Shown: piece by piece, positions 1 to 9,007 of the stretch | How the letters are laid out: the number at the start of each line of letters is the position of its first letter | How positions within the stretch are numbered: position 1 is the stretch's first letter | Assembly (NCBI GenBank): GCA_964437365.1 | Contig: CAYTGM010000012.1 | Coordinates: forward strand, 1-64,000 | Length of the DNA stretch: 64,000 bases | Direction of reading: 5' to 3' | Origin: CAYTGM01 sp964437365 | GTDB taxonomy: Bacteria; Sumerlaeota; Sumerlaeia; SLMS01 | Position numbers and translations under genes: made by a program | The notes under the pieces: generated by a model | Told to the model about the DNA's origin: nothing | Databases searched by the model: none | Seen by the model: only the letters and a program-made list of their open reading frames with translations

Positions 1-354
1 GCCTAATCAAATGGGTGCCTCTTACCACTCATCCACAACAATCGGTTATATCTCTCTGGGAGGGACCTCAGACCATGCTCGCTCGATGCTCGGACCATGC
101 TCAGACCATCGCGATGGTTTGAGATTGGTTTCGGGATGGATTCAAGTTGGATAGAGATAAGGACTCGGCTATCCCCTCGATTTCAAAACTCTTCCTGATT
201 TTAGCTGCAAAGTGATTAATAGCCATTTGTGGCTTGTCTTTGACAGACAAGCCGAAGCACTGTCATGAATTGCGTTCGCAGGATTGCCGCACAAAGGCCC
301 TGCCCGCGCAGGATGAAGATACGATTTAAACACTCATGATGAGGTTTACATAAT
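1..354. other. Leader region without a supported gene
   Basis: No convincing coding sequence is visible. The stretch carries short repeats: GACCATGCTC at 71-80 and 93-102 (the second within GGACCATGCTC), followed by a perfect 14-bp palindrome at 105-118 (ACCATC/GATGGT around CG). A reading frame on the minus strand crosses the start of the following gene and has no family resemblance, so I left it out. The promoter of the ricT gene presumably lies in the last 150 bases, but I cannot point to clear -35 and -10 boxes. Confidence 0.4.
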
Positions 355-1641
355 ATGGCGGTTTTGGTTGCCGCTCGATTCAGCGAACAGGAAATGCCCA
401 AACTGTACGATCCGGGGAAGGTTCAGGGACTTAAGCCTCAGGACTTTATCGTTGTTCCCAGATCGGGCTCTGAAGATATCGCGTTTATCAGCGGACTCGA
501 ACATAAATCAGTCCACCAACTCAAACTCCGACGGGAAGCCTATCCCCAGGTCATTCGTCGTGCTTCTGAACAGGAAGTCGAGCAGTGGTGGCAGAGAAAA
601 GCAAAAGAACGAAAAGCCCTCGTGCTGGGGAAGGAAAAATCGCGCGAGCTTAAGCTGGATATGAAGATCAGTCATGTCCGTATCGATGCTAAAGAAGGAA
701 AGGCCATCTATAATTTCACCAGCGATAATCGAGTCGATTTTCGTCAGCTGGTGAAAGAGCTTTCAGCGATTCTTAAGCTGAGGATTGAGCTCTGGCAGAT
801 TGGCGTTCGCGATGAGGCACGGATGATTGATGGCTATGGAGTTTGTGGTCAGCAGACCTGTTGCTCGAGTTGGCTCACAGAGTTTCGTCCGATTACGATC
901 CGCATGGCCAAGCATCAGGATATTCAGCTGCCACCAGGGAAACTGTCTGGCCAGTGCGGCAGGTTGCTCTGCTGTCTTTCCTACGAAGTGGATCAGTATA
1001 AAGAGATGTCCCGGGATGCGATTCCCAAGGGGGCTACGGTCCAGTATGAGGATAGTGACTATGTGATTGTGGATCGCAATCTGATCGCCCGCACCTATCT
1101 ATTGATGGATAAGAACCATAGCTTTAAGACCGTGAAGGCAGAACAGCTTCTTCCAGAGCTTGCTAAGATTCCTGAACAGATGAAAAAGTTCGGAAAAGAG
1201 ATTCGTGAGTTCGAGGAGCAAAGTGCTCTTACCGAGGACCAGAAGGTTGAAGAAACCGAATTCCCAGAACCAACCATCAATGTTCTCAAGGACAAGGCTC
1301 CCGTTGGTGCCTCTCCAATAGACTTACCGGCTGAGGAGAAAGAGCCGAAGCCGAAGAAGGAAGATGAGGAGAAGCCCAGGAAAAAAGGGCGTGGGAAAGG
1401 GAAGGGACCTTACCGCGGTGGGAAGAAACGTAGTGGGGGGCGTGGTCCCAGAGATCGCCAGGACAATCGTGGAGGCAAGCCCGATGGACCTGGTCGAAAT
1501 GATAAGAAAGAGGGCGCGAAAGCCCAAGGACCAGATTCTGCTAAACAACAGAATAAGGAACAGAAGAAGGATAAGGGCCAGGGACGTCGAAAGAAAAGAA
1601 GACGTGGTCGCTCTCGTCCGAACAATAATCCAAGTTCATAG
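355..1641 (+). CDS. ricT: PSP1-domain / RicT (YaaT) family protein with a long basic tail
   Basis: The first 270 residues are a PSP1 domain of the RicT/YaaT type. The family signature is two cysteine clusters: CGxxTCC at 164-170 and CGRLLCC at 201-207. In Bacillus, RicT with RicA and RicF forms an iron-sulfur complex that promotes RNase Y-dependent mRNA maturation; that role is known for the family and only inferred here. From about residue 320 the protein becomes a low-complexity tail rich in Lys, Arg and Gly, with RG/KG-type runs typical of RNA-binding disordered regions. The start fits the family because the PSP1 core begins within the first ten residues. The next gene follows after 8 bases, so the two are probably cotranscribed. 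The symbol is given on domain grounds; ricA and ricF are not nearby. Confidence 0.85.
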   Translation: MAVLVAARFSEQEMPKLYDPGKVQGLKPQDFIVVPRSGSEDIAFISGLEHKSVHQLKLRREAYPQVIRRASEQEVEQWWQRKAKERKALVLGKEKSRELKLDMKISHVRIDAKEGKAIYNFTSDNRVDFRQLVKELSAILKLRIELWQIGVRDEARMIDGYGVCGQQTCCSSWLTEFRPITIRMAKHQDIQLPPGKLSGQCGRLLCCLSYEVDQYKEMSRDAIPKGATVQYEDSDYVIVDRNLIARTYLLMDKNHSFKTVKAEQLLPELAKIPEQMKKFGKEIREFEEQSALTEDQKVEETEFPEPTINVLKDKAPVGASPIDLPAEEKEPKPKKEDEEKPRKKGRGKGKGPYRGGKKRSGGRGPRDRQDNRGGKPDGPGRNDKKEGAKAQGPDSAKQQNKEQKKDKGQGRRKKRRRGRSRPNNNPSS

Positions 1642-1649
1642 AGGTTTGT

Positions 1650-2114
1650 ATGAGTAAACTGGCTGATTGGCTAACTGGCAAGATTAAGGATTCAGAGCAT
1701 AAGGACTTGATCGTATCACCCTGTCCGAAAGTGGAAGGCGGGGGAGATGAGATTCTCGTGACCGTGGGTCATGCTCCAGACAAGGTTGTCTATCTCGGAT
1801 CGAGGCACAATGGTGACACCATGCGTGTTGGTTTTGCGGCAAAAGATCGCTGGGCCAACGAAGAAGTCGAGGATGCCGTTGAGTCGAACGGAGGCACCAT
1901 GACCGAGTTTCTCGAAGATGAGATGGAAGCAGATGATGAGCTGGAATTTGAAGTTCAGCATTTCCATGAGTCTGGCTGGTTTCATTTTGCCTGTGATATA
2001 CCGAAATCGAAAGACTTTTTCGAATCGGACGAAGGTAAGGAACTCATCTGGTACTATTTCGATGGATATGCGCGAGGTGTTCTTCCACATGCTGAAGGCG
2101 ATGATGAAGATTGA
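1650..2114 (+). CDS. Small acidic hypothetical protein downstream of ricT
   Basis: This is a 154-residue soluble protein with no signal peptide and no membrane segment. I do not recognise a family. It is strongly acidic, with Asp/Glu-rich stretches around residues 70-105 and a final run of Asp and Glu. It starts 8 bases after the RicT stop with an AGAGG ribosome-binding site, and a strong terminator follows, so it closes a two-gene unit. Its charge is opposite to the basic RicT tail, which makes a physical pairing conceivable, but this is inference only. Confidence 0.7.
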   Translation: MSKLADWLTGKIKDSEHKDLIVSPCPKVEGGGDEILVTVGHAPDKVVYLGSRHNGDTMRVGFAAKDRWANEEVEDAVESNGGTMTEFLEDEMEADDELEFEVQHFHESGWFHFACDIPKSKDFFESDEGKELIWYYFDGYARGVLPHAEGDDED

Positions 2115-2151
2115 TCAAAGCCGTTTGGGTGAGTTAAAGTCAAGTTAGCAG

Positions 2152-2176
2152 GACGCCTTGTTTCAAGGCGTCTTTT
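2152..2176 (+). terminator. Rho-independent terminator after the ricT unit
   Basis: A perfect 9-bp stem, GACGCCTTG pairing with CAAGGCGTC across a TTT loop, is followed directly by TTTT. It lies about 40 bases after the acidic protein's stop codon and ends the ricT transcription unit. Confidence 0.85.
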
Positions 2177-2243
2177 CTGTTGCTGTTCCTCCTCTCGATA
2201 GGCTGCATCTGGGTTGAGTCGAAAATAAGCTGGAAGTTCGTGA

Positions 2244-3671
2244 ATGTCATTGCCGGTAAAGAAAAATCTTAGGGGGCGGCGAGCTGTTGTACTAGGTTCT
2301 GAGCCAGCTGCTTTAGTCGCTGCTGTTTCTCTGGCTATACGAGGAGGAAATGTACTTCTGGTGACACCAGAGAAGGAAGATGAGATTCTTCAGCAATCTG
2401 GTAAATCATACTTCTTCCCAACATTTACGCAACCTCATCTTCTGGCGGAACTCTTTGCCGACGCAAACTTGAGGATTTCTGATTTTCTTGATCTTAAAAA
2501 AGAGCGACGTCTGCTGACTCTGATGGTTGATGAAGGGCAAAGCCTTTCGTTCTTCGGAGATGAATCAGCTATGCTGGACCAGACCGGGGACCTACCATCG
2601 GCCGAAAAGAATTATATACAGAATTATATTGCAAAGTCCAAAAGGAAGTACCGTCAAAAGCAGAAGTTTGTTCGACGATATTTGCGATCACCCAAAGTGG
2701 CAACGATCCTCCTGTCTACTGCCGAGTGGCTTTCCCGACTTAACCTGCTTCTGTTTCTTGGTATAAGGAAGAAGAGGACCAATGGAGGGGTTTACCCAAA
2801 GGCCTTTCACGCGCTTTCACTTCTCCAGGCTCGTTTCGGAGAATGTTACAATGCCGACACCATGGCAATGCTTGGCGAAGTTATTGAGGACGGCGGATGG
2901 CGTATTCCTGAGAATGGGACGAGTCTTCATGCAGCGCTCTTTCGATTATGTGATCTTGTTAAGATCAAGAGAGTGCACGGGGTAAAGCTTAAGAAGATCG
3001 AGCTAAACAACAAGCGGGTAAAGAGAGTCGTCTTTGCCAACGGAAAATCGATACCGGCCAGCCTCGTCGCCTTCTGTAAACCCAAGGCAAGGCTGGAAGC
3101 GACAATCGTCAATAAGGGTGAAGAACTGGAAAAGTTTCTGAAGAACATGAAGCCACTTCAGCAAGGCTTTCTCGAAGTTATCTTCCGGGCACAGTCCATC
3201 CCCGAGGGAACTTCACGACAGATTATTATCCCATCAGATTTGCCTGGAGAAGAAACTCGCTTCGTGACAAAATGGCAGGTTCCATACGTGCGACCAACCA
3301 TGGTGCTTAGCATAAGCAGGTCATCGGAAGGTTGGCTACTTGTTAAAGTCCGTATGCCCGTTCCACTGGAAGAAACCAAGTTTCGTTGGAGCGAAAGAAA
3401 GAAAGAAGCAGAGATCAATCAGATCGTAACGAGACTCGAAAAGTATGGATTCAAACTTGAGAAGGTCATCGATTCGACCTTCGTACCTTGTGAGCTGTTC
3501 GGATTAAAGCGAAGGGTTAAGTGGGAGCATCCGGTGATGGATATACGATGTCAGGGAGCAAACGGACTCTATCTCTTGCCTTACGGAGATCGTTCAATGG
3601 GAGATCTTGCAAGTCAGGTCATGGCTGGAATGGCTGCTGGTTATTGTGCATCGAAAGATGCGGGGGATTGA
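2244..3671 (+). CDS. FAD-dependent oxidoreductase, phytoene desaturase (CrtI)-like
   Basis: The 475-residue protein opens with a Rossmann beta-alpha-beta fold around residues 14-40 (VVLGSEPAAL...LLVTPE). The dinucleotide-binding glycines are relaxed compared with GxGxxG. The C-terminus (about 440-468) has the GLYLLPYGDRSMGDLASQVM arrangement that in CrtI/NAD(P)-FAD desaturase-like proteins holds the second FAD-contact motif. The middle resembles the phytoene desaturase/retinol isomerase superfamily only in layout. The substrate cannot be told: no carotenoid or quinone genes are adjacent. It stands alone between the ricT terminator and the convergent prfA gene. Confidence 0.6.
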   Translation: MSLPVKKNLRGRRAVVLGSEPAALVAAVSLAIRGGNVLLVTPEKEDEILQQSGKSYFFPTFTQPHLLAELFADANLRISDFLDLKKERRLLTLMVDEGQSLSFFGDESAMLDQTGDLPSAEKNYIQNYIAKSKRKYRQKQKFVRRYLRSPKVATILLSTAEWLSRLNLLLFLGIRKKRTNGGVYPKAFHALSLLQARFGECYNADTMAMLGEVIEDGGWRIPENGTSLHAALFRLCDLVKIKRVHGVKLKKIELNNKRVKRVVFANGKSIPASLVAFCKPKARLEATIVNKGEELEKFLKNMKPLQQGFLEVIFRAQSIPEGTSRQIIIPSDLPGEETRFVTKWQVPYVRPTMVLSISRSSEGWLLVKVRMPVPLEETKFRWSERKKEAEINQIVTRLEKYGFKLEKVIDSTFVPCELFGLKRRVKWEHPVMDIRCQGANGLYLLPYGDRSMGDLASQVMAGMAAGYCASKDAGD

Positions 3672-3733
3672 GGAACATTGCTCGCCACCTGGACTATCTT
3701 ATCGAGTTAGATAGACTTCGTTCCCCATCTTGA

Positions 3734-4825
3734 TCATGACATGATTTCCTTCATTTTTTCATCCATCTCCGTATTGCGAAGCGTTTGTAGGAGGTCTTCC
3801 ATCTCACCTTCGATCAATTTATCAAGGTTGTATAGTGTGAGATTGATTCTGTGGTCTGTGACGCGGTTCTGAGGGAAATTGTAAGTTCTTATACGACCGC
3901 TTCGATCACCAGATCCAACCATCCCCTTACGCATATCACTGCGTTTCTGCATTTCTTCCTGGTGCTGCTGTTCCAGCAAGCGGCTCCGAAGTACATTCAT
4001 CGCCTTGGCTTTATTCTTTATCTGGCTGCGTTCATCCTGGCATGTGACGATCATGCCTGTTGGAATGTGCAAAAGTCTCACTGCAGAATAAGTTGTATTT
4101 ACACCCTGGCCGCCTGGACCAGAAGCGCACATGGTATCCACGCGAATATCTGATTCTTTGATTTCAATATCTGTTTCTTCGGCCTCGGGAAGAACAGCGA
4201 CGGTTGCGGCACTTGTATGGATACGTCCCTGGGTTTCTGTCGCAGGTACACGCTGAACACGGTGAGTGCCACTCTCATACTTCAACCAGGAGTAAACGTG
4301 TTCTCCGGAGATTTGAGCGATCACCTCTCGAAAACCTCCCAGGTCACTTTCTGTTGAAGAAATCATTTCAATGCGCCAGCCTTTAGTTTCTGCAAAGCGG
4401 GTATACATGCGAAGCAGATCACCGGCAAAGAGTGCCGCCTCATCACCACCGGTCCCCGCACGTATTTCCAGGAGAAGGTTTCGTTCATCAAGTGGATCGG
4501 GGGGTAGCAGACGAATCAGCAGCTCGCGCGACTTTTCCTCTACTAAAGGACCAGCTTCCTCGAGTTCCATTTCCGCCAGGTCACGCATTTCAGAATCTTT
4601 TTCACTCTTCAGAATCTCTTCGGCTTCCTTCACCCTGTTCTCGAGATCTAACAGGCTCTTTGCCACGACAAGAGTTTCCTGAAGACGCGTATGGTCTTTC
4701 CCAAGGGTCGCCATTCGCTTCTGGTCGGAAGCTGTTTCTGGCGAATTCAGCTGATTCTCGATTTCCCTCAAGTGTTCGGTCAGCTGTTCAACTCGCTGCC
4801 CCGTTGTTATTTTGCTGTCAGCCAT
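3734..4825 (-). CDS. prfA: Peptide chain release factor 1
   Basis: RF1 recognises UAA and UAG stop codons and triggers peptide release. The 363-residue length is normal for the family. The codon-recognition PAT tripeptide is at 194-196 inside the typical QRVPATETQGRIHTS block, which separates RF1 from RF2 (SPF). The catalytic GGQ is at 238-240 within SGPGGQGVNTT. The glutamine methyltransferase prmC, which often follows prfA, is not present here. The gene is last in a minus-strand operon; its start overlaps the 3' end of the acetyltransferase gene by 19 bases, suggesting translational coupling. Confidence 0.97.
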   Translation of the reverse strand: MADSKITTGQRVEQLTEHLREIENQLNSPETASDQKRMATLGKDHTRLQETLVVAKSLLDLENRVKEAEEILKSEKDSEMRDLAEMELEEAGPLVEEKSRELLIRLLPPDPLDERNLLLEIRAGTGGDEAALFAGDLLRMYTRFAETKGWRIEMISSTESDLGGFREVIAQISGEHVYSWLKYESGTHRVQRVPATETQGRIHTSAATVAVLPEAEETDIEIKESDIRVDTMCASGPGGQGVNTTYSAVRLLHIPTGMIVTCQDERSQIKNKAKAMNVLRSRLLEQQHQEEMQKRSDMRKGMVGSGDRSGRIRTYNFPQNRVTDHRINLTLYNLDKLIEGEMEDLLQTLRNTEMDEKMKEIMS

Positions 4826-5955
4826 TTCTCGTATATCCGATGTGTTTTATAAGGTGTCGAACCTATTGCGATGAGTTCTCTATTCATCATCGTGTTATCT
4901 TCAAGGATCCATCCTAACTCTGCAACCGTATATCCTGATGTCGTGCCTCCTTTGACGGTCTCTGACACGAGAAGAGTTTCAAGTCCCCGGTTTCGGTAAA
5001 CATTCTTCACGCCCATGGCCATCACTCGAATCTGGTGGATTTTCTTCTTCAGACCATAGAAAAGGGCTATTTCTTTTGCGCCAAGTTTACCGTCCATATG
5101 ACGAAGGATCAGATTGTAGTCGGGGAGGCTCATGGAGAATCCGGCAACTTCACCGTTAATCTCAACGAAGTGGACTAACTCGGGAACGATGACTGACTTC
5201 AGCTCTTTTGCCATAAAGGTAATCTCGTCATCGGTCATAGGAACGAATCCCCAGTTTTCATTCCAGGCGGAGTTATAGACTTCTCTGACGAGTTCTAACT
5301 CCTCGTCAAAGTGGTTCATGTCAATATTTCGTATACGGATCGTTTCGCCTTTTCGTGCAAAACGGTCGACGACCTTTGAAGCAATACGTTCCATACGTTT
5401 GTTGTAACTATGGACGCTAAGCCAGTATGAAATCAAGTCTCGGGCCTTCGTATAGCCAGCTTTTTCAATGAGTGCCGGGTAGCTTTCAGGGTTCCAGGGA
5501 GTCATCAGAAAAGGTGGAGACTGAAAGCCGTCGACAAGCAGTCCGCACTCTTCGTTTGTACTGAAGGAACAAGGACCAAGAACTCTCTTGAGTCCTTTCG
5601 AGGCTGCCCACTTTTCTACGGCATGAAGAAGGGCGGTGAAAACTTCTTCCTCTGGTTGAGCATTCAGAAACCCAAAATGGGCGTCACGCGTCTTGTGGTG
5701 TATATTGTGAGCCTGATTTTCAATAGCTGCTATACGTCCAACGATCTCGCCATCACGGAAAGCAACAAAGTATTCAACCATGGCGTGATTGTGAAAGGGG
5801 TGTTTTTTACGGTTGAGGAGTGTTGCCTGTTCCTTTCGGAGCGGTGGTACCCACAGGCTGTCTTCGCGATGGAGCTCATAAGGGAACTCCAGAAAACGAG
5901 AGAGAGCTCGCGCAGTGCGAGCTCTCTTGATGACAATCGTCTGGTTTTCACTCAT
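4807..5955 (-). CDS. GNAT-superfamily N-acetyltransferase-like protein
   Basis: This 382-residue cytosolic protein belongs to a widespread uncharacterised group. Its N-terminal part carries a 'DSLWVPPLRKEQ...HPFHNHAMVEYFVAFRDGEIVGRIAAI' type block near residues 30-80, which matches the acyl-CoA-binding core strands of GNAT folds. A second acetyltransferase-like half follows at about 200-380, with a VAGFSMSLPDYN strand and a MAMGVKNVYRNRGLETLLV stretch resembling the pyrophosphate-binding loop. The substrate is unknown. It is coupled at both ends: its ATG overlaps the stop of the upstream TPR lipoprotein (ATGA), and its end overlaps prfA. Confidence 0.75.
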   Translation of the reverse strand: MSENQTIVIKRARTARALSRFLEFPYELHREDSLWVPPLRKEQATLLNRKKHPFHNHAMVEYFVAFRDGEIVGRIAAIENQAHNIHHKTRDAHFGFLNAQPEEEVFTALLHAVEKWAASKGLKRVLGPCSFSTNEECGLLVDGFQSPPFLMTPWNPESYPALIEKAGYTKARDLISYWLSVHSYNKRMERIASKVVDRFARKGETIRIRNIDMNHFDEELELVREVYNSAWNENWGFVPMTDDEITFMAKELKSVIVPELVHFVEINGEVAGFSMSLPDYNLILRHMDGKLGAKEIALFYGLKKKIHQIRVMAMGVKNVYRNRGLETLLVSETVKGGTTSGYTVAELGWILEDNTMMNRELIAIGSTPYKTHRIYEKWLTAK

Positions 5956-7166
5956 TCAGAGGTATCGCTCTCACTGCTTTCTGTTTCGGTTTCTTCTGCC
6001 TCTGGAGCATCGGTTGAAGTTTCCGCTTCGTCCGAATTCTCTTCCTGGTTCGCCTCAGCAGCTAATTGTGCCTCACGTTCCTCGATCGCCTTCCTGTAAT
6101 TCACCAGGCGCTGCAAACGCTCTTGTGCGATTTCCTGAATACTTCCCGTTGGGTTCTCCTTGGACATCGCTTCGAAGAGAGTCTGTGCCTTTTCCCAATT
6201 TCGGGCTTCGGCATACATGTCACCGATTGCAAGTTGTGCTTCAATGGCCTGTCGAGTTGCAGGTACCTCGGACATAATCTCCCGATAGACTTTCTCCGCG
6301 CCTTCCAGATCCTGGAAAGCTTTCAAGAGAAGAGCCAGGTTATTCAAATCTGCCGCCCGCTGGCGGGAATCGAGTTCCTCTTCGATCTGCTCTCTCATTT
6401 TCGCTTCGCCAGAGCGGAAAACTTCCTCGGCGATTTCATCTTCTTCCATTTGCTTGAGATTGAGCCCCATGGCCATTTCCAACTGTGGAACCACTTTATC
6501 GTCTGGGTATCTCTCAATATATGCGCTGTAAACCTCGTTTGACTTTTCAAAGTCCTGCTGCTGACGATTGTGGTTTGCCAGGACTTCCCGGGCTTGATGG
6601 CGAATAACTTCATGCTCAGAATTGAGCATTGCTTCTTCAAACATCTGGTAGCCTTCCTGTGCCGCTTCTTCGTTGTCTTCCTTGAGAAGCATCAGGGTGG
6701 CTTTTTGCAGCGTGAGTTCTTCTTTAGCTAATTCGTCAGTGACACCTTCAATAGCATCCTCAACGTTAGCAATCGCGCCATCAAGGTCTCCAAGACGGAC
6801 CATCGCCTCTGTTGCCATCTGATGGGCCTGACGAGCTGGCATCTGTAAGACATCTTTGCCCTTGTATATTTCTTCGAGCTGTTCGATGGCTTTCTGCATA
6901 TTTTCTTCCCGTCCCATCCTGATATAGACACTGGCCAGCGTCATTCTTACCTGGTCCGTGATCTCTGCTTCAGGATTCTCTTTAATCATTTCTCGCATCT
7001 TGATAATCGCGAGGGGGAACTGCTGCTCCTGCAAGAGCGTTTGAACTTCCTGAAACTCTTCTTCGGGAGTTTTGCTGGAGCAGGCACTCAGAAGAATAAG
7101 AGCGGGTAGGGTGCATATGAAAAACATCCTGAGGCATTGCTTTCGGATGCTAAATGAGTTAATCAT
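5952..7166 (-). CDS. TPR-repeat lipoprotein
   Basis: I place the start at 7166, where AAGGAG precedes the ATG by 6 bases. An in-frame ATG 24 bases upstream lacks this site. The product (404 residues) begins with a lipoprotein signal peptide: Arg/Lys near residue 8, a hydrophobic core at 14-26 and the lipobox LSAC at 26-29. The rest is alpha-helical with tetratricopeptide-type repeats (for example AIIKMREMIKENPEAE and AEKVYREIMSEVPATRQA). It ends in an acidic Glu/Thr/Ser-rich tail. It is probably a periplasmic scaffold anchored to a membrane. It heads the operon with the acetyltransferase and prfA. Confidence 0.85.
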   Translation of the reverse strand: MINSFSIRKQCLRMFFICTLPALILLSACSSKTPEEEFQEVQTLLQEQQFPLAIIKMREMIKENPEAEITDQVRMTLASVYIRMGREENMQKAIEQLEEIYKGKDVLQMPARQAHQMATEAMVRLGDLDGAIANVEDAIEGVTDELAKEELTLQKATLMLLKEDNEEAAQEGYQMFEEAMLNSEHEVIRHQAREVLANHNRQQQDFEKSNEVYSAYIERYPDDKVVPQLEMAMGLNLKQMEEDEIAEEVFRSGEAKMREQIEEELDSRQRAADLNNLALLLKAFQDLEGAEKVYREIMSEVPATRQAIEAQLAIGDMYAEARNWEKAQTLFEAMSKENPTGSIQEIAQERLQRLVNYRKAIEEREAQLAAEANQEENSDEAETSTDAPEAEETETESSESDTSE

Positions 7167-7324
7167 GATTTCTCCTTGATTTCGAATCATACGTCATTGG
7201 TGCGAATGTAGTGGGAAAGTCTGAACTCCCAAGCTTTCTAAGCGCTCATTTCCTTGGAGAACGAGGCAACTGTGGGCAAGAGAAGATACCCCGCTCTGAA
7301 GAAATCCTTCAACGGGAGTTTGGC

Positions 7325-9007
7325 TCAGGGGCGTTCTACTTCAAATTTGATCGTGACCGCCTCGCTCTTGAGGAGGCCGTCGTATACGGTCAGCTCGAGA
7401 ACATTGGGTCCCAGCGTTTGAAATTGCACGTTTATTTTTGGACTTTCTGTGGCGTAGATGGATTTCCCGGACAGGCGGGAACTCCCTGCATCAGAGAAGA
7501 TGACGGAGCCATCGCCTGGCGAAATGAGTTTCCAGGTGTAATCAAGTTCATTTCCGTCTGGGTCGATCGAATCACTGGCATCCAGTTCGACTTTTTCATT
7601 CATGGTCACTGTCTCTCTCTCTGTTTCAGAGATTCGTGCGACAGGTTTTTCATTCGGTTTGCTGGAGTTGAGAAGCATCATCGCGGCGAAACCTCCGCCA
7701 CCGATAACAGCAAGGATCACAACCGTAAATATGACCCATTTAATGGTCCCACCCAGGGATGAGCCTCCCTTCTTTCTGACACCGCTGCTTTGACTGGTAG
7801 ATGCCTTCTTGTTTTCACTTTTTGATTTCGTCACTTCCTGGGAGATCTGGTCATCAGTTGCAAAAGGATTGAAATCCTCACTGAGCCCGGGGACATCAGT
7901 GCTACTCTGCTTCTTAATTTGAATCGAAGAGCCCTTGGTGGCTCCGGAAGATGTTGAAGCTTTCTCTTCAGCGTTGTATAGACCAGAGGTGTCCGTCTTT
8001 GAACGTTTATCTGAAGTGGACTTGGCACCCATCCCCGAGATCGATGAGTCCTCAGCGCCAAAATCAACTTGAGCGGCTTTCGAGATGGGTTGAGAGCCTT
8101 TAGGGGCGTTGTATAGTCCAGAAGGTGCAATATCCTGGGGAGGCGGGTTTTTCTTTGATTCAAAGAAATCCTGCCTTTTCTTCTCCTGTTCGCGCTGAAT
8201 CTCTGTTCGGAGAGATGAAACAGCATTTCTCGCTTGTTGAAGTGTCCTGATCGGGTCTTTTCCTCCAACCGATTCGCCACTGATACGAACGATGATTTCA
8301 GCTACTCTTGAATCCACTTCGCCAAGTGAAGAAGAATACATCTTTGGGTTGTCTAACACCATCTGCCGAAGCTTTTCATAGCTGTTATTAACGTTTCCCG
8401 ACCCGGCCTTTAAGAGGATATCGCGAAGTGCAAGCATCTCGGCTTCTTCGTCAGGGCCTTCACTGGACGTATAGACGCCGCCATGCTTCCCGAGCTGAAA
8501 TCGTTGTATCAAGGCGTTTTGAGAGATGATATCTTGTGAGACACGTCCTATCGACTGTCTTTGATTGATTCTTATTTCATCATTTTCTGTGACGACGAGG
8601 TGTTCAATGGGAAGCCGTTCGAAGCGCGCATCAGCTTCTCTCAGGTGTATCAGTTCGGTCAGAAGCTGATAGGCGAACTTTAGCCACTTCTTCTGTTTGC
8701 TGAGTTTCCCTTCGTTAACAAGGTCTTTAACAGGTATACCTGTGACGAGCTCACAAATAATTGTGAGCCGGTCATGAACTTCTTCTATTGCATAGACAAG
8801 AGGAAGTGCCGGTGGGCGACACCGCGCAGCTTCAATCATCTGTCTCTTAACTTGTTCTTTAACGGTTTCATCTTTGCTGAACTTCTCAGAAAAAGATCTT
8901 CTCATGGCACGATGTTCAGTCAGATGGTGGATAACAATTTCATCCTCGCAGTATCCACGGTCTTCAATTTCTTTAACAAATCTCCAGCGTTTAGAAGGTT
9001 GAATCAT
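7325..9007 (-). CDS. Receptor-like pseudokinase with transmembrane segment and PKD domain
   Basis: The product has 560 residues. The first about 200 follow a protein-kinase outline: an N-lobe-like segment, the hinge-like stretch RLTIICELVTGIPVKDLV, and a C-lobe helix pattern. I find no AxK lysine, HRD or DFG motif, so it is predicted to be catalytically dead. A long Ser/Lys/Pro-rich linker follows, containing SGLYNA twice. A single membrane helix lies at about 422-446, then a PKD-like beta domain outside the membrane (DASDSIDPDGNELDYTWKL...). I chose the ATG at 9007 because it overlaps the upstream stop (ATGA) and has AGGAG upstream. A GTG at 9040 would add 11 residues. It may act as a signal receptor or scaffold with its neighbour. 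Confidence 0.7.
   Translation of the reverse strand: MIQPSKRWRFVKEIEDRGYCEDEIVIHHLTEHRAMRRSFSEKFSKDETVKEQVKRQMIEAARCRPPALPLVYAIEEVHDRLTIICELVTGIPVKDLVNEGKLSKQKKWLKFAYQLLTELIHLREADARFERLPIEHLVVTENDEIRINQRQSIGRVSQDIISQNALIQRFQLGKHGGVYTSSEGPDEEAEMLALRDILLKAGSGNVNNSYEKLRQMVLDNPKMYSSSLGEVDSRVAEIIVRISGESVGGKDPIRTLQQARNAVSSLRTEIQREQEKKRQDFFESKKNPPPQDIAPSGLYNAPKGSQPISKAAQVDFGAEDSSISGMGAKSTSDKRSKTDTSGLYNAEEKASTSSGATKGSSIQIKKQSSTDVPGLSEDFNPFATDDQISQEVTKSKSENKKASTSQSSGVRKKGGSSLGGTIKWVIFTVVILAVIGGGGFAAMMLLNSSKPNEKPVARISETERETVTMNEKVELDASDSIDPDGNELDYTWKLISPGDGSVIFSDAGSSRLSGKSIYATESPKINVQFQTLGPNVLELTVYDGLLKSEAVTIKFEVERP

Noticed and set aside
4371..4917. Frames of 103 and 161 codons antisense to prfA
   Set aside because: They are shadows of the strongly supported prfA and acetyltransferase genes.
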